DNA from: Sphaerisporangium sp. TRM90804
GTDB lineage: Bacteria; Actinomycetota; Actinomycetes; Streptosporangiales; Streptosporangiaceae
Reading direction: 5' to 3'
Length of the DNA stretch: 64,000 nt
NCBI RefSeq assembly: GCF_029846175.1
Contig: NZ_JARWAC010000007.1
Span: 496,001-560,000 of the forward strand
Part shown: in pieces, positions 1-8,242 of the stretch
Layout of the letters: each line of letters begins with the position of its first letter
Numbering within the stretch: the first letter of the stretch is position 1
Program-made: the position numbers and the translations under genes
The notes under the pieces: generated by a model
Told to the model about the DNA's origin: nothing
What the model saw: the letters and a program-made list of their open reading frames with translations, nothing else
The model's database searches: none

Positions 1-1609
1 TGACGACGAGGGCCGCCATCGGCCACGGCGAGCTCCACCAGGGGACGAGCTGCGCCAGGAAGGTCGACACCGCCACCGCGCCGGCGGCGACGGCCGCCAC
101 GCGGGTGGCGGCCAGCACCCGCACCCCGCCCCAGCGGCGGCGGAACGCCAGGGCGGCGAGCCCGTAGAACAGCACCTGCACGGCCACGAGGACGGCGAAG
201 AACGGGGCCCGCACCCGCACCAGCACCCGGCTGGCCAGATCGGCGTCGGCGAGCTCGGCGACGGTGGCGGCGACGCCACCGGGGGCGTCGCCGTCGGACA
301 CCCATGGGCGCCCGACCGCCCCTCGCGGCACCGGGGCGCCCAGCACGCCGAGGACGGTGGCGGTCACGTCGGTCACGGTCACCAGGGCGTCCTGGCGGGT
401 GGAGGTGGCGGTCAGGTGGCCCCGGCGGAACGGCTCGCCGCCGGGGGACGGCCCCCGGGCCGCGGCGACGTGCAGGTGCGCGGCGGCGGACACGTCGGAC
501 AGGCCCGCCACCAGGACGGTCGCGCCCGCGGGGGCCCGGCTCAGCACCTCGCCGACCCGCCGGTCGGCGTTCGCGACGGCCTGGGCGCGGGCCTGTGGGG
601 TGAGCTCGGGCGGCGGTGCGCCGGCGGTCGCGAGCCACGCGCGGGCCAGGTCGTCGACGTCCACCACGACGAGGGCGTGGCGGCTCAGGTCGCCGAGGCC
701 CTCGACGCCGCCGGCGTACGCCGCCACCCTGCCTGACCGGTCGGCGGCGGCGAGCGCGGCTCCGGGGCCCGCCGCGGCCACCGAGCCGCCGGCGTCGCGC
801 ACGGCCTGGCCGAGCAGGCCGAGCGCGGCCCGGTAGGAGGTCGCCGCGTTGTAGGACGCCAGGCCCTCCCACCCGGGCACGCTCGCCGAGCCGTCGGCGT
901 CCGCCCGGGGGGCGGCGGGCAGGACGCAGTCGGCGTCGGCCGACCCCGCCCGCTGCCCCGCCGACACCGTGAGCCACCCGGCCACCGGGCAGGTGCTCGC
1001 CCGATCGGGCCGCGGGTAGGCACGTGTGGACATCGAAGCCGCCCCGCCCTGCCCGACCAGCCCCCACAGATGAGGCGTCCCGCCCTGGCTCAGATCTCTC
1101 CATTCCAGGCCGGGAATCCCGACGAGCACCACGGTGCCCGCTCGCCGTGCGAACGCCTCTACGTCGCCCTCAGCTCCACGGAGACCCCATCCCGCGGCCG
1201 GCCCCCCGGAACCCCGAGCCAAGCGCTGAACACCCGAACCCCCAGCCGAACCGTGACGAGTCGAACCCTCAGCCGAACCGTGAAGAGTCGAACCCTCAGC
1301 CGAGCCGTGAAGAGGCGAACTCTTAACAGCCGAACCGTGAAGTATTGATCCCTTAACAGCCGGACCCTGAGCCGAGCCGTGAAGAGGCACCGAACCGTGA
1401 AGAGGCACCGGCCCTTGAAGAAGCGCTGCCCCCCGGCCTGAAGCGGCCCTATGCGCTGCCAGGTCCCCGATGACCCCGTCCGGCACCCCGGCATGGGCCG
1501 TACCAGCACAGAGCACCACCAACACCCCGGCGACCACCAGCGCCGCCCACCTGGCGCCCCGGGCCAAGCGAACGCCGAAGACCGCCTCGACGGCGTTCCG
1601 CCTGCTCAC
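1..1609 (-). CDS. Exported, membrane-anchored phosphatase-superfamily-like protein (C-terminus beyond window)
   Basis: The frame is open from a GTG at 1609 to the window edge (536 codons). The start is supported by an AGGAG/GAGG ribosome site 8-17 bases upstream. Basic residues and a hydrophobic stretch (AALVVAGVLVVLCAG, residues about 23-37) look like a signal peptide or anchor. Residues about 68-135 are low-complexity, built on a 9-residue repeat of the type LHGSAEGST. From about residue 165 a conserved-looking region begins (VVLVGIPGLEW, then YPRPDRAST, DVTATVLGVLGAP), resembling the metal-binding core of alkaline-phosphatase/sulfatase-like proteins. Near the visible end are hydrophobic membrane segments. 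An enzyme acting on the outside of the membrane is an inference; substrate and catalytic residues cannot be assigned. It is divergent from the glycosyltransferase at 2133. Confidence 0.6.
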   Translation of the reverse strand, partial: MSRRNAVEAVFGVRLARGARWAALVVAGVLVVLCAGTAHAGVPDGVIGDLAAHRAASGRGAALLQGPVPLHGSVPLHGSAQGPAVKGSILHGSAVKSSPLHGSAEGSTLHGSAEGSTRHGSAGGSGVQRLARGSGGPAAGWGLRGAEGDVEAFARRAGTVVLVGIPGLEWRDLSQGGTPHLWGLVGQGGAASMSTRAYPRPDRASTCPVAGWLTVSAGQRAGSADADCVLPAAPRADADGSASVPGWEGLASYNAATSYRAALGLLGQAVRDAGGSVAAAGPGAALAAADRSGRVAAYAGGVEGLGDLSRHALVVVDVDDLARAWLATAGAPPPELTPQARAQAVANADRRVGEVLSRAPAGATVLVAGLSDVSAAAHLHVAAARGPSPGGEPFRRGHLTATSTRQDALVTVTDVTATVLGVLGAPVPRGAVGRPWVSDGDAPGGVAATVAELADADLASRVLVRVRAPFFAVLVAVQVLFYGLAALAFRRRWGGVRVLAATRVAAVAAGAVAVSTFLAQLVPWWSSPWPMAALVV

Positions 1610-2118
1610 CGAAAATCCTCACTCCTGGCTGGGACGGCTCCGACTCGCAACCCTAATGCGACCCCCACCCGAGCCGCCCCGCCCGACCACCCGCCACCCA
1701 AGCGCACCCGGGTCCCCGCCGTAAACGGCGCCGCCCCCACCGCCCCACACCCCGCCGCCCCGGCGCCGGGTGGGCAGCCGGCGGGCGGGGAGGCGGGTCT
1801 GCGGGTAACGGTCACGGGTGGACGTCGCCCTGGGTGGTCGGTCGGGATCACGCGCGGTTGAGAGTGCCGGTTCTCCTGCCGTCAGCGGCGCCGCCCTCGC
1901 CGTCCCGCACCCCGCCCCGGCGCCGGGTGGGCAGCGGGCGGGTGGGTGAGGCGGGTCTGCGGGTGACGGTCACGGGTGGACGTCGCCCTGGGTGGTCGGT
2001 CGGGATCACGCGCGGTTGAGAGTGCCGGTCGCCTGCCGCCCCCACCGCACTCGTCCCCGCCGCCCGGTGGATTGGGAGCGCCGGCTGGGCGCGGGTGGTT
2101 GTCGGGGGGAGGGGGCGG
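1610..2118. repeat. Divergent intergenic region with a two-copy tandem duplication (about 158 bp period)
   Basis: This stretch between two divergent genes has no convincing gene. Positions about 1743-1872 recur at about 1902-2030 with a 158-base period and only small differences. Both copies carry the run AGGCGGGTCTGCGGGT (one base differs further on), the segment GGTCGGTCGGGATCACG and the end GGTTGAGAGTGCCGGT. The copies do not encode a shared protein. Function is unknown; a recent duplication or regulatory spacing are both possible. Confidence 0.75.
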
Positions 2119-2124
2119 TAGCCT
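2119..2124 (+). promoter_or_regulatory. -10 box TAGCCT of a probable leaderless transcript
   Basis: TAGCCT ends eight bases before the GTG at 2133. Transcription would begin at or next to the start codon, and no Shine-Dalgarno sequence is present. Confidence 0.55.
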
Positions 2125-2132
2125 GCGACGTC

Positions 2133-3710
2133 GTGAGGACTGGAGTGGGCGGCGGGAGGGCGTGGTGGGGGTGGCCGCTGGCGCTCCTGGTTCTCGGGGT
2201 GGCGGCGGTGCCGCTGGTCGCCCACTGGCTGACCAATCCGGCTGACCAGCGTCTGGTCGATCTCGACGTCTACCGCACCGGGGGCGAGAGCATCCTGCTC
2301 GGGCTTCCCGTCTACGACGTGATGACGCCCGCGCCGCAGCTTCTGCCGTTCACCTACCCGCCCGTCGCGGCCCTGCTGGCCGTGCCGCTCGCGCTGATGT
2401 CGTGGCCGGTGGCGCAGTGGGTGTGGACGGCGGGCGTGCTGCTCTGCCTCTTCGTGACGGTCTGGCACGGCTTCCGCGAACCGCTGAGCCTCGCCCGGCG
2501 CCCGGCCTGGGCGGCGCCCGCGCTTCTCGGGCTGCTGGCCGTCGCCTGCCTCTACCTGATGCCGATCCGCGACCAGGTGCGCTTCGGCCAGGTGGACATC
2601 CTGCTGGTCATGCTGTGCGCCGCCGACTGCCTGGCCCGCAGGCCCTGGTGGCCGCGCGGGCTGCTGATCGGCCTCGCCACGGCGGTCAAGCTCACCCCGG
2701 GCGTCTTCCTGATCCTGCTGCTGCTCACCGGCTTCGGCCCCGGAGCCCGGCCCGAGCAGCGCAGAGCCTTCTTCACGGCCGTCCTGACGACCACGCTGCT
2801 GACCCTCCTGCCCTTCCTGGTGATCCCGCACGACGCCGCCCAGTTCTGGTTCTCCGCGCTGCTCGACTCCGAACGGCTCGGGTCCAACACCGGCACCACG
2901 AACCAGTCGATCCGTGGAATGCTGCTGCGCCTCTACCTGCCCGACTGGCTCACGTCGGTGCTGTGGCTGGCGCTGGCGGGCCTGGTCGCCTGGTTCGGCT
3001 TCCGCGCGGCCCGCCGGGCCCTGCTGGGCGGCGACATGCTCGGCGCGGTGGCCCTGACGGGCCTGATGGCGGTGCTGGTCTCCCCGGTGGCCTGGATCCA
3101 CCACCTCGCCTGGGTGGTGGTGGCCCTGGCGGCCCTGGCCATCCCGGGGAACCCCCTGCTCACAACCGCCGCTCCGTACGACGGCCCGGGCCGCGCCTCT
3201 CCAAGAGACGGCCCGGCCCCCGCGCCGCGAGACGTCCCGCCCCTCGCGCGGGACGCCGGGCCGGGCCGGGCGGTCGCGTCCGGACAAGGTTCGGAGGTCC
3301 ACTCCCGGGCGGTCGCGTCCGGGCAAGGTCCGGAGGTCCATTCTCAGGCGGTCGCACCCGGGCCGGGTCCCGAGGGCCACGCCCAGGCGGGCGTGCCTCG
3401 GCGGGCCCCTGACACCCCCGCCATGCCTCAGCAGGCTTCCGAGGCCCACATCCGAGGGGTCGTGGCCCGAGGGGCGTCCGACGCCCATGGCCGAGCCGCC
3501 GGCATGCTCGACGACCCGGCGGCGCGCATACGTCTCGCGGTGGCGGCCTGGATCTTCTACGTGGTCCCCGTCCCCTGGTGGGGGGTCACGCTCCGCGCGG
3601 CCGAGATCCCCGTCCTCAGCCCGGTGGCGGGCAGGATCGTCCAGGACGCCTTCGGGCTGGGCGCCCTGGTGCTGGTGTGGCTGCTCGCCCGGCGCACCCG
3701 ATCACGCTGA
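2133..3710 (+). CDS. GT87 (DUF2029) polyprenol-phosphate mannosyltransferase-like membrane protein
   Basis: 525 residues with about ten hydrophobic segments. Hallmarks of the GT87 family are visible: an early extracytoplasmic acidic motif (DLDVYRTGGE, near residue 45), LPFTYPP, and GLATAVKLTP. Family members use polyprenyl-phosphate-mannose to add alpha-1,2 mannose on the outer membrane face (PimE and MptC types); the acceptor here is unknown. The GTG at 2133 is chosen because the upstream 47 codons read through the tandem repeat and a -10 box sits just before it. Oddly, a Gly/Pro-rich insertion with a 13-residue repeat (RAVASGQGPEVHS) lies between the last membrane segments. A large opposite-strand frame here is a GC shadow. 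Confidence 0.82.
   Translation: MRTGVGGGRAWWGWPLALLVLGVAAVPLVAHWLTNPADQRLVDLDVYRTGGESILLGLPVYDVMTPAPQLLPFTYPPVAALLAVPLALMSWPVAQWVWTAGVLLCLFVTVWHGFREPLSLARRPAWAAPALLGLLAVACLYLMPIRDQVRFGQVDILLVMLCAADCLARRPWWPRGLLIGLATAVKLTPGVFLILLLLTGFGPGARPEQRRAFFTAVLTTTLLTLLPFLVIPHDAAQFWFSALLDSERLGSNTGTTNQSIRGMLLRLYLPDWLTSVLWLALAGLVAWFGFRAARRALLGGDMLGAVALTGLMAVLVSPVAWIHHLAWVVVALAALAIPGNPLLTTAAPYDGPGRASPRDGPAPAPRDVPPLARDAGPGRAVASGQGSEVHSRAVASGQGPEVHSQAVAPGPGPEGHAQAGVPRRAPDTPAMPQQASEAHIRGVVARGASDAHGRAAGMLDDPAARIRLAVAAWIFYVVPVPWWGVTLRAAEIPVLSPVAGRIVQDAFGLGALVLVWLLARRTRSR
3270..3425 (+). repeat. In-frame 39-bp tandem repeat inside the GT87 gene
   Basis: GCGGTCGCGTCCGG and its variants begin at 3270, 3309 and 3348, and more weakly at 3387, giving a strict 39-base (13-codon) period. 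The repeat encodes a polar loop between membrane segments and keeps the reading frame. Confidence 0.75.
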
Positions 3711-4024
3711 CGCGGGCAGAGCCGTCTCACGTGCGGCCGGCCGCGGACGGCCAGGCGGAGCGTGCCGCTGGCCGCACCCGGCGTTCGCGGTGCGGGGGCG
3801 GGGGTGGGCGGCTGGGGTCGCAAGGCGGTGCGTGGGCACCGGTGGCCATCTCTCAGACGGGTGAGGTGGAGCGTGTCGCCGGACGCGTCGGGCGTTCGCC
3901 GTGCGGGGTGGGGGTGGGCGGCCGGGGTCGGCAAGGCGGTGAGCCGGCAGCGGTGGCCGAGGCGTTGGAGGTGGTACGCCCCCTGGTGTGCATATATGCC
4001 AGGTGGGCGGGTCCTTACGGGCGG
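3711..4024. repeat. Intergenic region with a degenerate two-copy repeat (about 111 bp period)
   Basis: No gene is visible between the GT87 gene and pheA. The segment from about 3753 (GCGGAGCGTGCCGCTGG, later GGCGTTCGCGGTGCGGGG) is echoed from about 3864 (GTGGAGCGTGTCGCCGG, GGCGTTCGCCGTGCGGGG). The copies are diverged, so this duplication looks older than the one at 1743-2030. Confidence 0.55.
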
Positions 4025-4030
4025 TAGCCT
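4025..4030 (+). promoter_or_regulatory. -10 box TAGCCT of pheA, leaderless type
   Basis: TAGCCT is followed by exactly six bases and then the ATG of pheA. There is no ribosome-binding sequence in that gap. Confidence 0.55.
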
Positions 4031-4036
4031 GCTGGT

Positions 4037-4954
4037 ATGCCGATCGCCTACCTGGGGCCCGAGGGCACCTTCTGCGAGGCCGCCCTGCGGATCCTCGACC
4101 CCGGCGCCGAGCGCCTGCCCTGTGCCAACGTCACGGCGGCGCTGGAGGCCGCGCGGGGTGGCGACGCCGAGGCCGCCGTCGTCCCGCTGGAGAACTCCGT
4201 CGAGGGCGCCATCACGGTAACGCTCGACGAGCTCGCCTGGGGGCGGCCGCTCCTGATCACCGCCGAGCTGCTGCTGCCCGTCGAGTTCTCCCTGCTCGTG
4301 CGGCCGGGCACCGGGCTGCCGCACATCAAGCGGGTCTTCACCCACCCGGCCGCGCTCACCCAGTGCCGCAACTACCTGGCGCGGCAGCTTCCCGACGCCG
4401 TGCTGGTCGCCGCCCCCTCCACAGCCGCCGCCGCGCTGGAGGTCTCCATGCCCGGCTCGCCGTACGACGCGGCGATCGGCCCGGCCATCGCCGGCGAGCA
4501 CTACGGGCTGGTCGAGCTGGCGGCGCGCATCGGCGACCGCGACGACACCGTCACCCGGTTCGTCCGCGTCGCCCGGCCCGGGGCCCTGCCCGCGCCCACC
4601 GGCGCCGACCGCACCTCGCTGGTGGCCTTCCTCAAGGACGACCACCCCGGCGCGCTGCTGGCGATGCTGAGCGAGTTCTCGGTGCGCGGGGTCAACCTGA
4701 CCCGCATCGAGTCGCGGCCCACCGGAGACGGCATCGGCCGCTATTTCTTCCACTTCGACGCCGAGGGCCACATCGGCGACGCCCGAGTGGGCGAGGCGCT
4801 GTCCGGCCTGCACAGGCTCTGCGCCGACGTGCGTTTCCTCGGCAGCTACCCCCGGGCCGACCGCCTGGCGCCCCAGGTCAGGACGGGCACCGGCGACGCC
4901 GAGTTCAGCGAGGCCGCGGGGTGGCTGGCCAGGGTCCGCGCGGGCGAGGTGTGA
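4037..4954 (+). CDS. pheA: Prephenate dehydratase
   Basis: 305 residues. It converts prephenate to phenylpyruvate, the committed step to phenylalanine, in the cytoplasm. The catalytic domain covers about residues 1-185, with GPEGTF at the N-terminus, ENSVEGAI at 52-59 and the essential TRF motif at 173-175. A C-terminal ACT domain (about 194-270) contains the phenylalanine-binding signature ESRP at 225-228, so feedback inhibition is expected. The ATG follows a TAGCCT box by six bases, indicating a leaderless mRNA. serS follows 63 bases downstream with its own promoter. Confidence 0.96.
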   Translation: MPIAYLGPEGTFCEAALRILDPGAERLPCANVTAALEAARGGDAEAAVVPLENSVEGAITVTLDELAWGRPLLITAELLLPVEFSLLVRPGTGLPHIKRVFTHPAALTQCRNYLARQLPDAVLVAAPSTAAAALEVSMPGSPYDAAIGPAIAGEHYGLVELAARIGDRDDTVTRFVRVARPGALPAPTGADRTSLVAFLKDDHPGALLAMLSEFSVRGVNLTRIESRPTGDGIGRYFFHFDAEGHIGDARVGEALSGLHRLCADVRFLGSYPRADRLAPQVRTGTGDAEFSEAAGWLARVRAGEV

Positions 4955-5005
4955 CCGGTCTCTCGCGGCACCGGTAATGCGCGCGAGCGCGGGCCCGGAC
5001 ATCGG

Positions 5006-5011
5006 TAGCCT
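5006..5011 (+). promoter_or_regulatory. -10 box TAGCCT of serS, leaderless type
   Basis: TAGCCT is followed by six bases and then the GTG start of serS. This leaves no room for a T-box or other leader riboswitch. Confidence 0.55.
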
Positions 5012-5017
5012 TGTCAC

Positions 5018-6280
5018 GTGATTGACCTGCGTACCCTTCGTGACCACCCCGACCGGCTCCGGGCGTCGCAGCGTGCCCGCGGCGAGGACGACTCCGTCGT
5101 CGAGACCCTGCTCGCCCTCGACGAGCGCCGCAGAAGCGCGCTGACCGGCTACGAGACGCTGCGTGCCGAGCAGAAGAGCGTCGGCAAGTCGGTGTCCGCC
5201 GCCTCCGGCGACGAGCGGGCGGCGCTACTCGCGCGGGCCAAGGAGCTCAGCGCCGGTGTGAAGGGCGCCGAGGCCGAGGCCGAGAAGCTCGCCAAGGAGC
5301 TCGACGAGCTGCTGTCGTCCGTGCCCAACGTCGTCGAGGAGGGCGCCCCGGTGGGCGGCGAGGACGACTACGTCGTCCTGGAGGAGGTCGGCGAGAAGCC
5401 CCGTTTCGACTTCACCCCGCGCGACCACCTCGAACTCGGCGAGATGCTCGCGGCGATCGACACCGAGCGCGGCGCCAAGGTGTCGGGGGCCCGCTTCTTC
5501 TTCCTGAAGGGCGTGGGCGCCCGGCTGCAGCTCGGCCTGCTCAACATGGCGATGCAGCAGGCCATCGAGGCCGGCTTCACGCCGATGATCACTCCGGTGC
5601 TGCTCAAGCCCGAGGCGATGGCCGGCACGGGCTTCCTCGGCTCGCACGCCTCGGAGGTCTACCGGCTGGAGGCCGACGACCTCTATCTCGTCGGCACCTC
5701 AGAGGCGCCCCTGGCGGCCTACCACTGGAACGAGATCCTCGACGGCGGGTCGCTGCCCATGCGGTACGCCGGGTGGTCGTCCTGCTTCCGGCGCGAGGCC
5801 GGGTCGTACGGCAAGGACACCCGGGGCATCATCCGCGTGCACCAGTTCGACAAGGTCGAGATGTTCTCCTACTGCCGCCCCGAGGACGCCGTCCAGGAGC
5901 ACGCGCGCCTGCTGGAGTGGGAGAAGCAGATGCTCGCGAAGGTGGAGCTGCCGTACCGCGTGATCGACATCGCGGCCGGCGACCTCGGGTCGTCGGCGGC
6001 CAGGAAGTTCGACTGCGAGGCGTGGCTGCCCACCCAGAACCGCTACCTGGAGCTGACCTCCACGTCCAACTGCACCGAGTTCCAGGCCAGGCGGCTCTCT
6101 GTGCGCTACAGGGACACCGACGAGAAGCCCAGGCACGTCGCCACCCTCAACGGCACCCTGGCGACCACACGGTGGATCGTGGCCATTCTGGAGAACCATC
6201 AGCAGGCCGACGGCTCAGTGGTGGTTCCCAAGGCGCTTCGCCCGTACGTCGGACTCGACGTGCTCGAACCGGTCAAATAG
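5018..6280 (+). CDS. serS: Seryl-tRNA synthetase
   Basis: 420 residues, normal length. It charges tRNA-Ser (and tRNA-Sec) with serine using ATP. Residues about 30-100 form the charged antiparallel coiled-coil arm that grips the long variable arm of tRNA-Ser. The class II core follows: TSE at 227-229, motif 2 around FRREAG and [10 protein letters not shown] (257-283), and motif 3 [16 protein letters not shown] (378-393). The start is GTG, read without a leader. Two tRNA-Ser genes lie in this same window, at 11,885 and 27,013. Confidence 0.97.
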   Translation: MIDLRTLRDHPDRLRASQRARGEDDSVVETLLALDERRRSALTGYETLRAEQKSVGKSVSAASGDERAALLARAKELSAGVKGAEAEAEKLAKELDELLSSVPNVVEEGAPVGGEDDYVVLEEVGEKPRFDFTPRDHLELGEMLAAIDTERGAKVSGARFFFLKGVGARLQLGLLNMAMQQAIEAGFTPMITPVLLKPEAMAGTGFLGSHASEVYRLEADDLYLVGTSEAPLAAYHWNEILDGGSLPMRYAGWSSCFRREAGSYGKDTRGIIRVHQFDKVEMFSYCRPEDAVQEHARLLEWEKQMLAKVELPYRVIDIAAGDLGSSAARKFDCEAWLPTQNRYLELTSTSNCTEFQARRLSVRYRDTDEKPRHVATLNGTLATTRWIVAILENHQQADGSVVVPKALRPYVGLDVLEPVK

Positions 6281-6291
6281 CCCGTTAGACC

Positions 6292-6327
6292 AGATACCAC
6301 TTACTGTCAAGATAGTAAGTGGTATCT
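6292..6327. terminator. AT-rich perfect hairpin downstream of serS
   Basis: A perfect 14-base inverted repeat (AGATACCACTTACT and its complement) flanks an 8-base loop, 12 bases after the serS stop. It is much lower in GC than its surroundings and lacks a T-tract, so it could be a terminator or a protein-binding palindrome. Confidence 0.55.
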
Positions 6328-6381
6328 GCGTTCTACGGCTGTTATGTCCATTTACTACGTTGCTAGGTCGGTATACGACAC

Positions 6382-6416
6382 GAAGGCGGAGTTCGCTTTG
6401 CGCGAACTCCGCCTTC
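6382..6416. terminator. Bidirectional terminator between serS and the cold-shock gene
   Basis: A perfect 15-base stem (GAAGGCGGAGTTCGC) with a 5-base loop, placed between two convergent genes and ending 13 bases from the cold-shock stop codon. Confidence 0.8.
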
Positions 6417-6429
6417 TGTGTGTCAGTGG

Positions 6430-6633
6430 TCAGACGGCGCGGACCTGTGACGCCTGCGGGCCTTTCTGGCCCTGCGTGACCTCGAACTCCACCCGCTGCC
6501 CGTCTTCGAGGCTACGGTAGCCGCTGCCGACGATCTCGGAGAAGTGTACGAACACGTCCGGAGCGTCACCGTCCGGAGCGATGAATCCGTAACCCTTCTC
6601 GGCGTTGAACCACTTGACGGTTCCCTGAGCCAT
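6430..6633 (-). CDS. CspA-family cold-shock protein
   Basis: 67 residues: a single cold-shock domain that binds single-stranded nucleic acid and melts RNA structure. RNP1 appears as KGYGFI and RNP2 as VFVHFS; the protein begins [10 protein letters not shown], as is usual. The ATG at 6633 is chosen over an upstream in-frame start because a GGGAG ribosome site lies just before it and the family starts there. It converges on serS across a strong hairpin. Confidence 0.95.
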   Translation of the reverse strand: MAQGTVKWFNAEKGYGFIAPDGDAPDVFVHFSEIVGSGYRSLEDGQRVEFEVTQGQKGPQASQVRAV

Positions 6634-6869
6634 TAAAGCTCTCCCTGCGGTTGATCTTGGGGCCCACACCTCGCGAGCCCCGGGTTGTGTCGCACAGCTT
6701 CCCGGGGCCGCTCAGACAGTCAAGCTGGTTCTGCACATCGGGTTCAGCTAATACAACGCCACCACATCTAACACTATCGGAGCCCCTTTGTTCCCCCGCA
6801 TGGCGAGATTTTTCGCGGCCCGGGGTGAGGGGTGGCCCATGCGCCGACACAAGGCAAACTGGAGCTGTT

Positions 6870-7667
6870 ATGGTCAGCCCCAGACTCATCGCCACCGATC
6901 TCGACGGCACCGCCCTGCGGTCGGACGGCACGGTTTCCCCCCGTACGGCGGCCGCCTTCGCGATGGTGGAGCAGGCGGGCGCGATGCTCGTGTTCGTCAC
7001 GGCCAGGCCACCACGCTGGATGAGCGACGTGGCCAGCGCCGTGCGCCATCGCGGGCTCGCGATCTGCGCCAACGGCGCCCTCGTCTACGACCTGCACACC
7101 GAGGCGATCGTCGAGTCGCACCTCATCGAGGCCGAGGTGCTGGCGGAGGCGGTGAGCCGCCTGCGCGACCGGCTTCCCGAGCTCAGCTTCTCGGTGGAGT
7201 ACGAAGGCGGCTTCGCCCACGAGAGCGACTTCGGGCTTGGCGGCTGGGACAGCCTGCAGCTGACCGGGCTCAAGGTGGGCGTCTCCGCGCTGATCTCGGA
7301 GCCCTGCGCCAAGCTGCTGGCCTTCCACCCCGACATGAATCCCGACTCCCTGCACCTGCTGGTCGAGGAGGTGGTGGGCGACCTGCTCACCGCCACCCAC
7401 TCCAGCGGCAGGGCGCTGATCGAGATGAGCGCGCAGGGTGTGACCAAGGCCACGGCGCTCGCCAGGCTGGCCACCCGCAACGTCATCGAGCGCGGAGAGG
7501 TCGTCGCGTTCGGCGACATGCCCAACGACATCCCCATGCTGACCTGGGCCGGGACGTCCTACGCGGTCGCCAACGCCCACCACGACGTGCTGGCCGCCGT
7601 CACGCACGTGACGGCGGCCAACGACGACGACGGCGTGGCCGTCGTCCTGGAGAAGCTCTTCGGCTGA
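6870..7667 (+). CDS. HAD-superfamily Cof-type (IIB) phosphatase
   Basis: 265 residues. Motif I is DLDGT (10-14, nucleophile Asp10), motif II is the Thr of VTAR (44), Lys193 is the probable motif III residue, and motif IV is GDMPND (215-220). A cap domain sits between about residues 85 and 185. The family hydrolyses sugar phosphates, phosphorylated cofactors and similar small molecules; the substrate cannot be read from the sequence. The ATG at 6870 has GGAG five bases upstream. It is convergent with bpa. Confidence 0.9.
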   Translation: MVSPRLIATDLDGTALRSDGTVSPRTAAAFAMVEQAGAMLVFVTARPPRWMSDVASAVRHRGLAICANGALVYDLHTEAIVESHLIEAEVLAEAVSRLRDRLPELSFSVEYEGGFAHESDFGLGGWDSLQLTGLKVGVSALISEPCAKLLAFHPDMNPDSLHLLVEEVVGDLLTATHSSGRALIEMSAQGVTKATALARLATRNVIERGEVVAFGDMPNDIPMLTWAGTSYAVANAHHDVLAAVTHVTAANDDDGVAVVLEKLFG

Positions 7668-7672
7668 CGGCT

Positions 7673-7704
7673 CCCCTCCGCGCGCCCGGGGCGCGCGGAA
7701 GGGG
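7673..7704. terminator. GC-rich hairpin between the HAD gene and bpa
   Basis: CCCCTCCGCGCGCC and its near complement form a long stem with one bulged base, in the gap between convergent genes, so it probably ends both transcripts. Confidence 0.65.
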
Positions 7705-7711
7705 TGCCCGG

Positions 7712-8227
7712 CTACAGATAGGGGCCGGAAGCGCGGTGCGGCTCCTCCTGGGCCTGGGAGACGCCGCCGGGAAGGGCGCGGCGCATCTGCTCAAGCTGGG
7801 CCCGCGCGGCCATCTGCTGGGCGAAGAGCGTGGTCTGGATGCCGTGGAACAGGCCCTCCAGCCAGCCGACGAGCTGGGCGTGCGCCACCCGCAGCTCGGC
7901 GTCGCTGGGAGGCGGGGTGTCGTCGCCCGCGAACGGCAGCGACAGCCGCTCCAGCTCCTCCACCAGCTCGGGCGCCAAGCCGTCCTCCAGCTCCTTGATG
8001 GAGCTCTTGTGGATGTCCTTCAGGCGCTTGCGGCTGGCCTCGTCGAGGGGTGCGGCGCGGACCTCTTCGAGGAGCTGGCGGATCATGCTGCCGATGCGCA
8101 TCACCTTGGCGGGCTGCTCGACCAGCTCGGCGACGGAACGCTCCTCGTGCTCGGTTTTGTCGCCCTCCACCGAGAGGCCCTGCGGGCCCACGACCACGAT
8201 GTGCGGGGTGCTCTCCTCAGCATTCAT
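7712..8227 (-). CDS. bpa: Bacterial proteasome activator (Bpa/PafE type)
   Basis: 171 residues. This ATP-independent ring-forming activator opens the gate of the 20S proteasome to degrade unfolded proteins. It has the family architecture: disordered N-terminus, a helical bundle around SVAELVEQPAKVMRIGSM and LKDIHKSSIKELEDGL, a second bundle at AQLVGWLEGLFHGIQTT, and a C-terminal GPYL tail matching the GQYL-type motif that docks into the proteasome alpha ring. The ATG at 8227 is preferred over an upstream TTG because TAGGTT ends seven bases before it. The promoter lies at the end of the quinone reductase gene. Confidence 0.9.
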   Translation of the reverse strand: MNAEESTPHIVVVGPQGLSVEGDKTEHEERSVAELVEQPAKVMRIGSMIRQLLEEVRAAPLDEASRKRLKDIHKSSIKELEDGLAPELVEELERLSLPFAGDDTPPPSDAELRVAHAQLVGWLEGLFHGIQTTLFAQQMAARAQLEQMRRALPGGVSQAQEEPHRASGPYL

Positions 8228-8234
8228 GAGACTC

Positions 8235-8240
8235 AACCTA
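8235..8240 (-). promoter_or_regulatory. -10 box TAGGTT of bpa, leaderless type
   Basis: On the minus strand TAGGTT is followed by seven bases and the bpa ATG. It sits only two bases downstream of the preceding gene's stop codon. Confidence 0.5.
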
Positions 8241-8242
8241 GC

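Noticed and set aside
1848-3488. 546-codon open frame opposite the GT87 gene
   Set aside because: Its translation is compositionally biased (Gln/Arg/Gly/His) without hydrophobic core or motif; the plus-strand frame is a clear membrane glycosyltransferase.
5000-5017. Possible T-box or other riboswitch before serS
   Set aside because: The -10 box ends six bases before the start, and pheA ends 63 bases upstream, so no leader structure fits.
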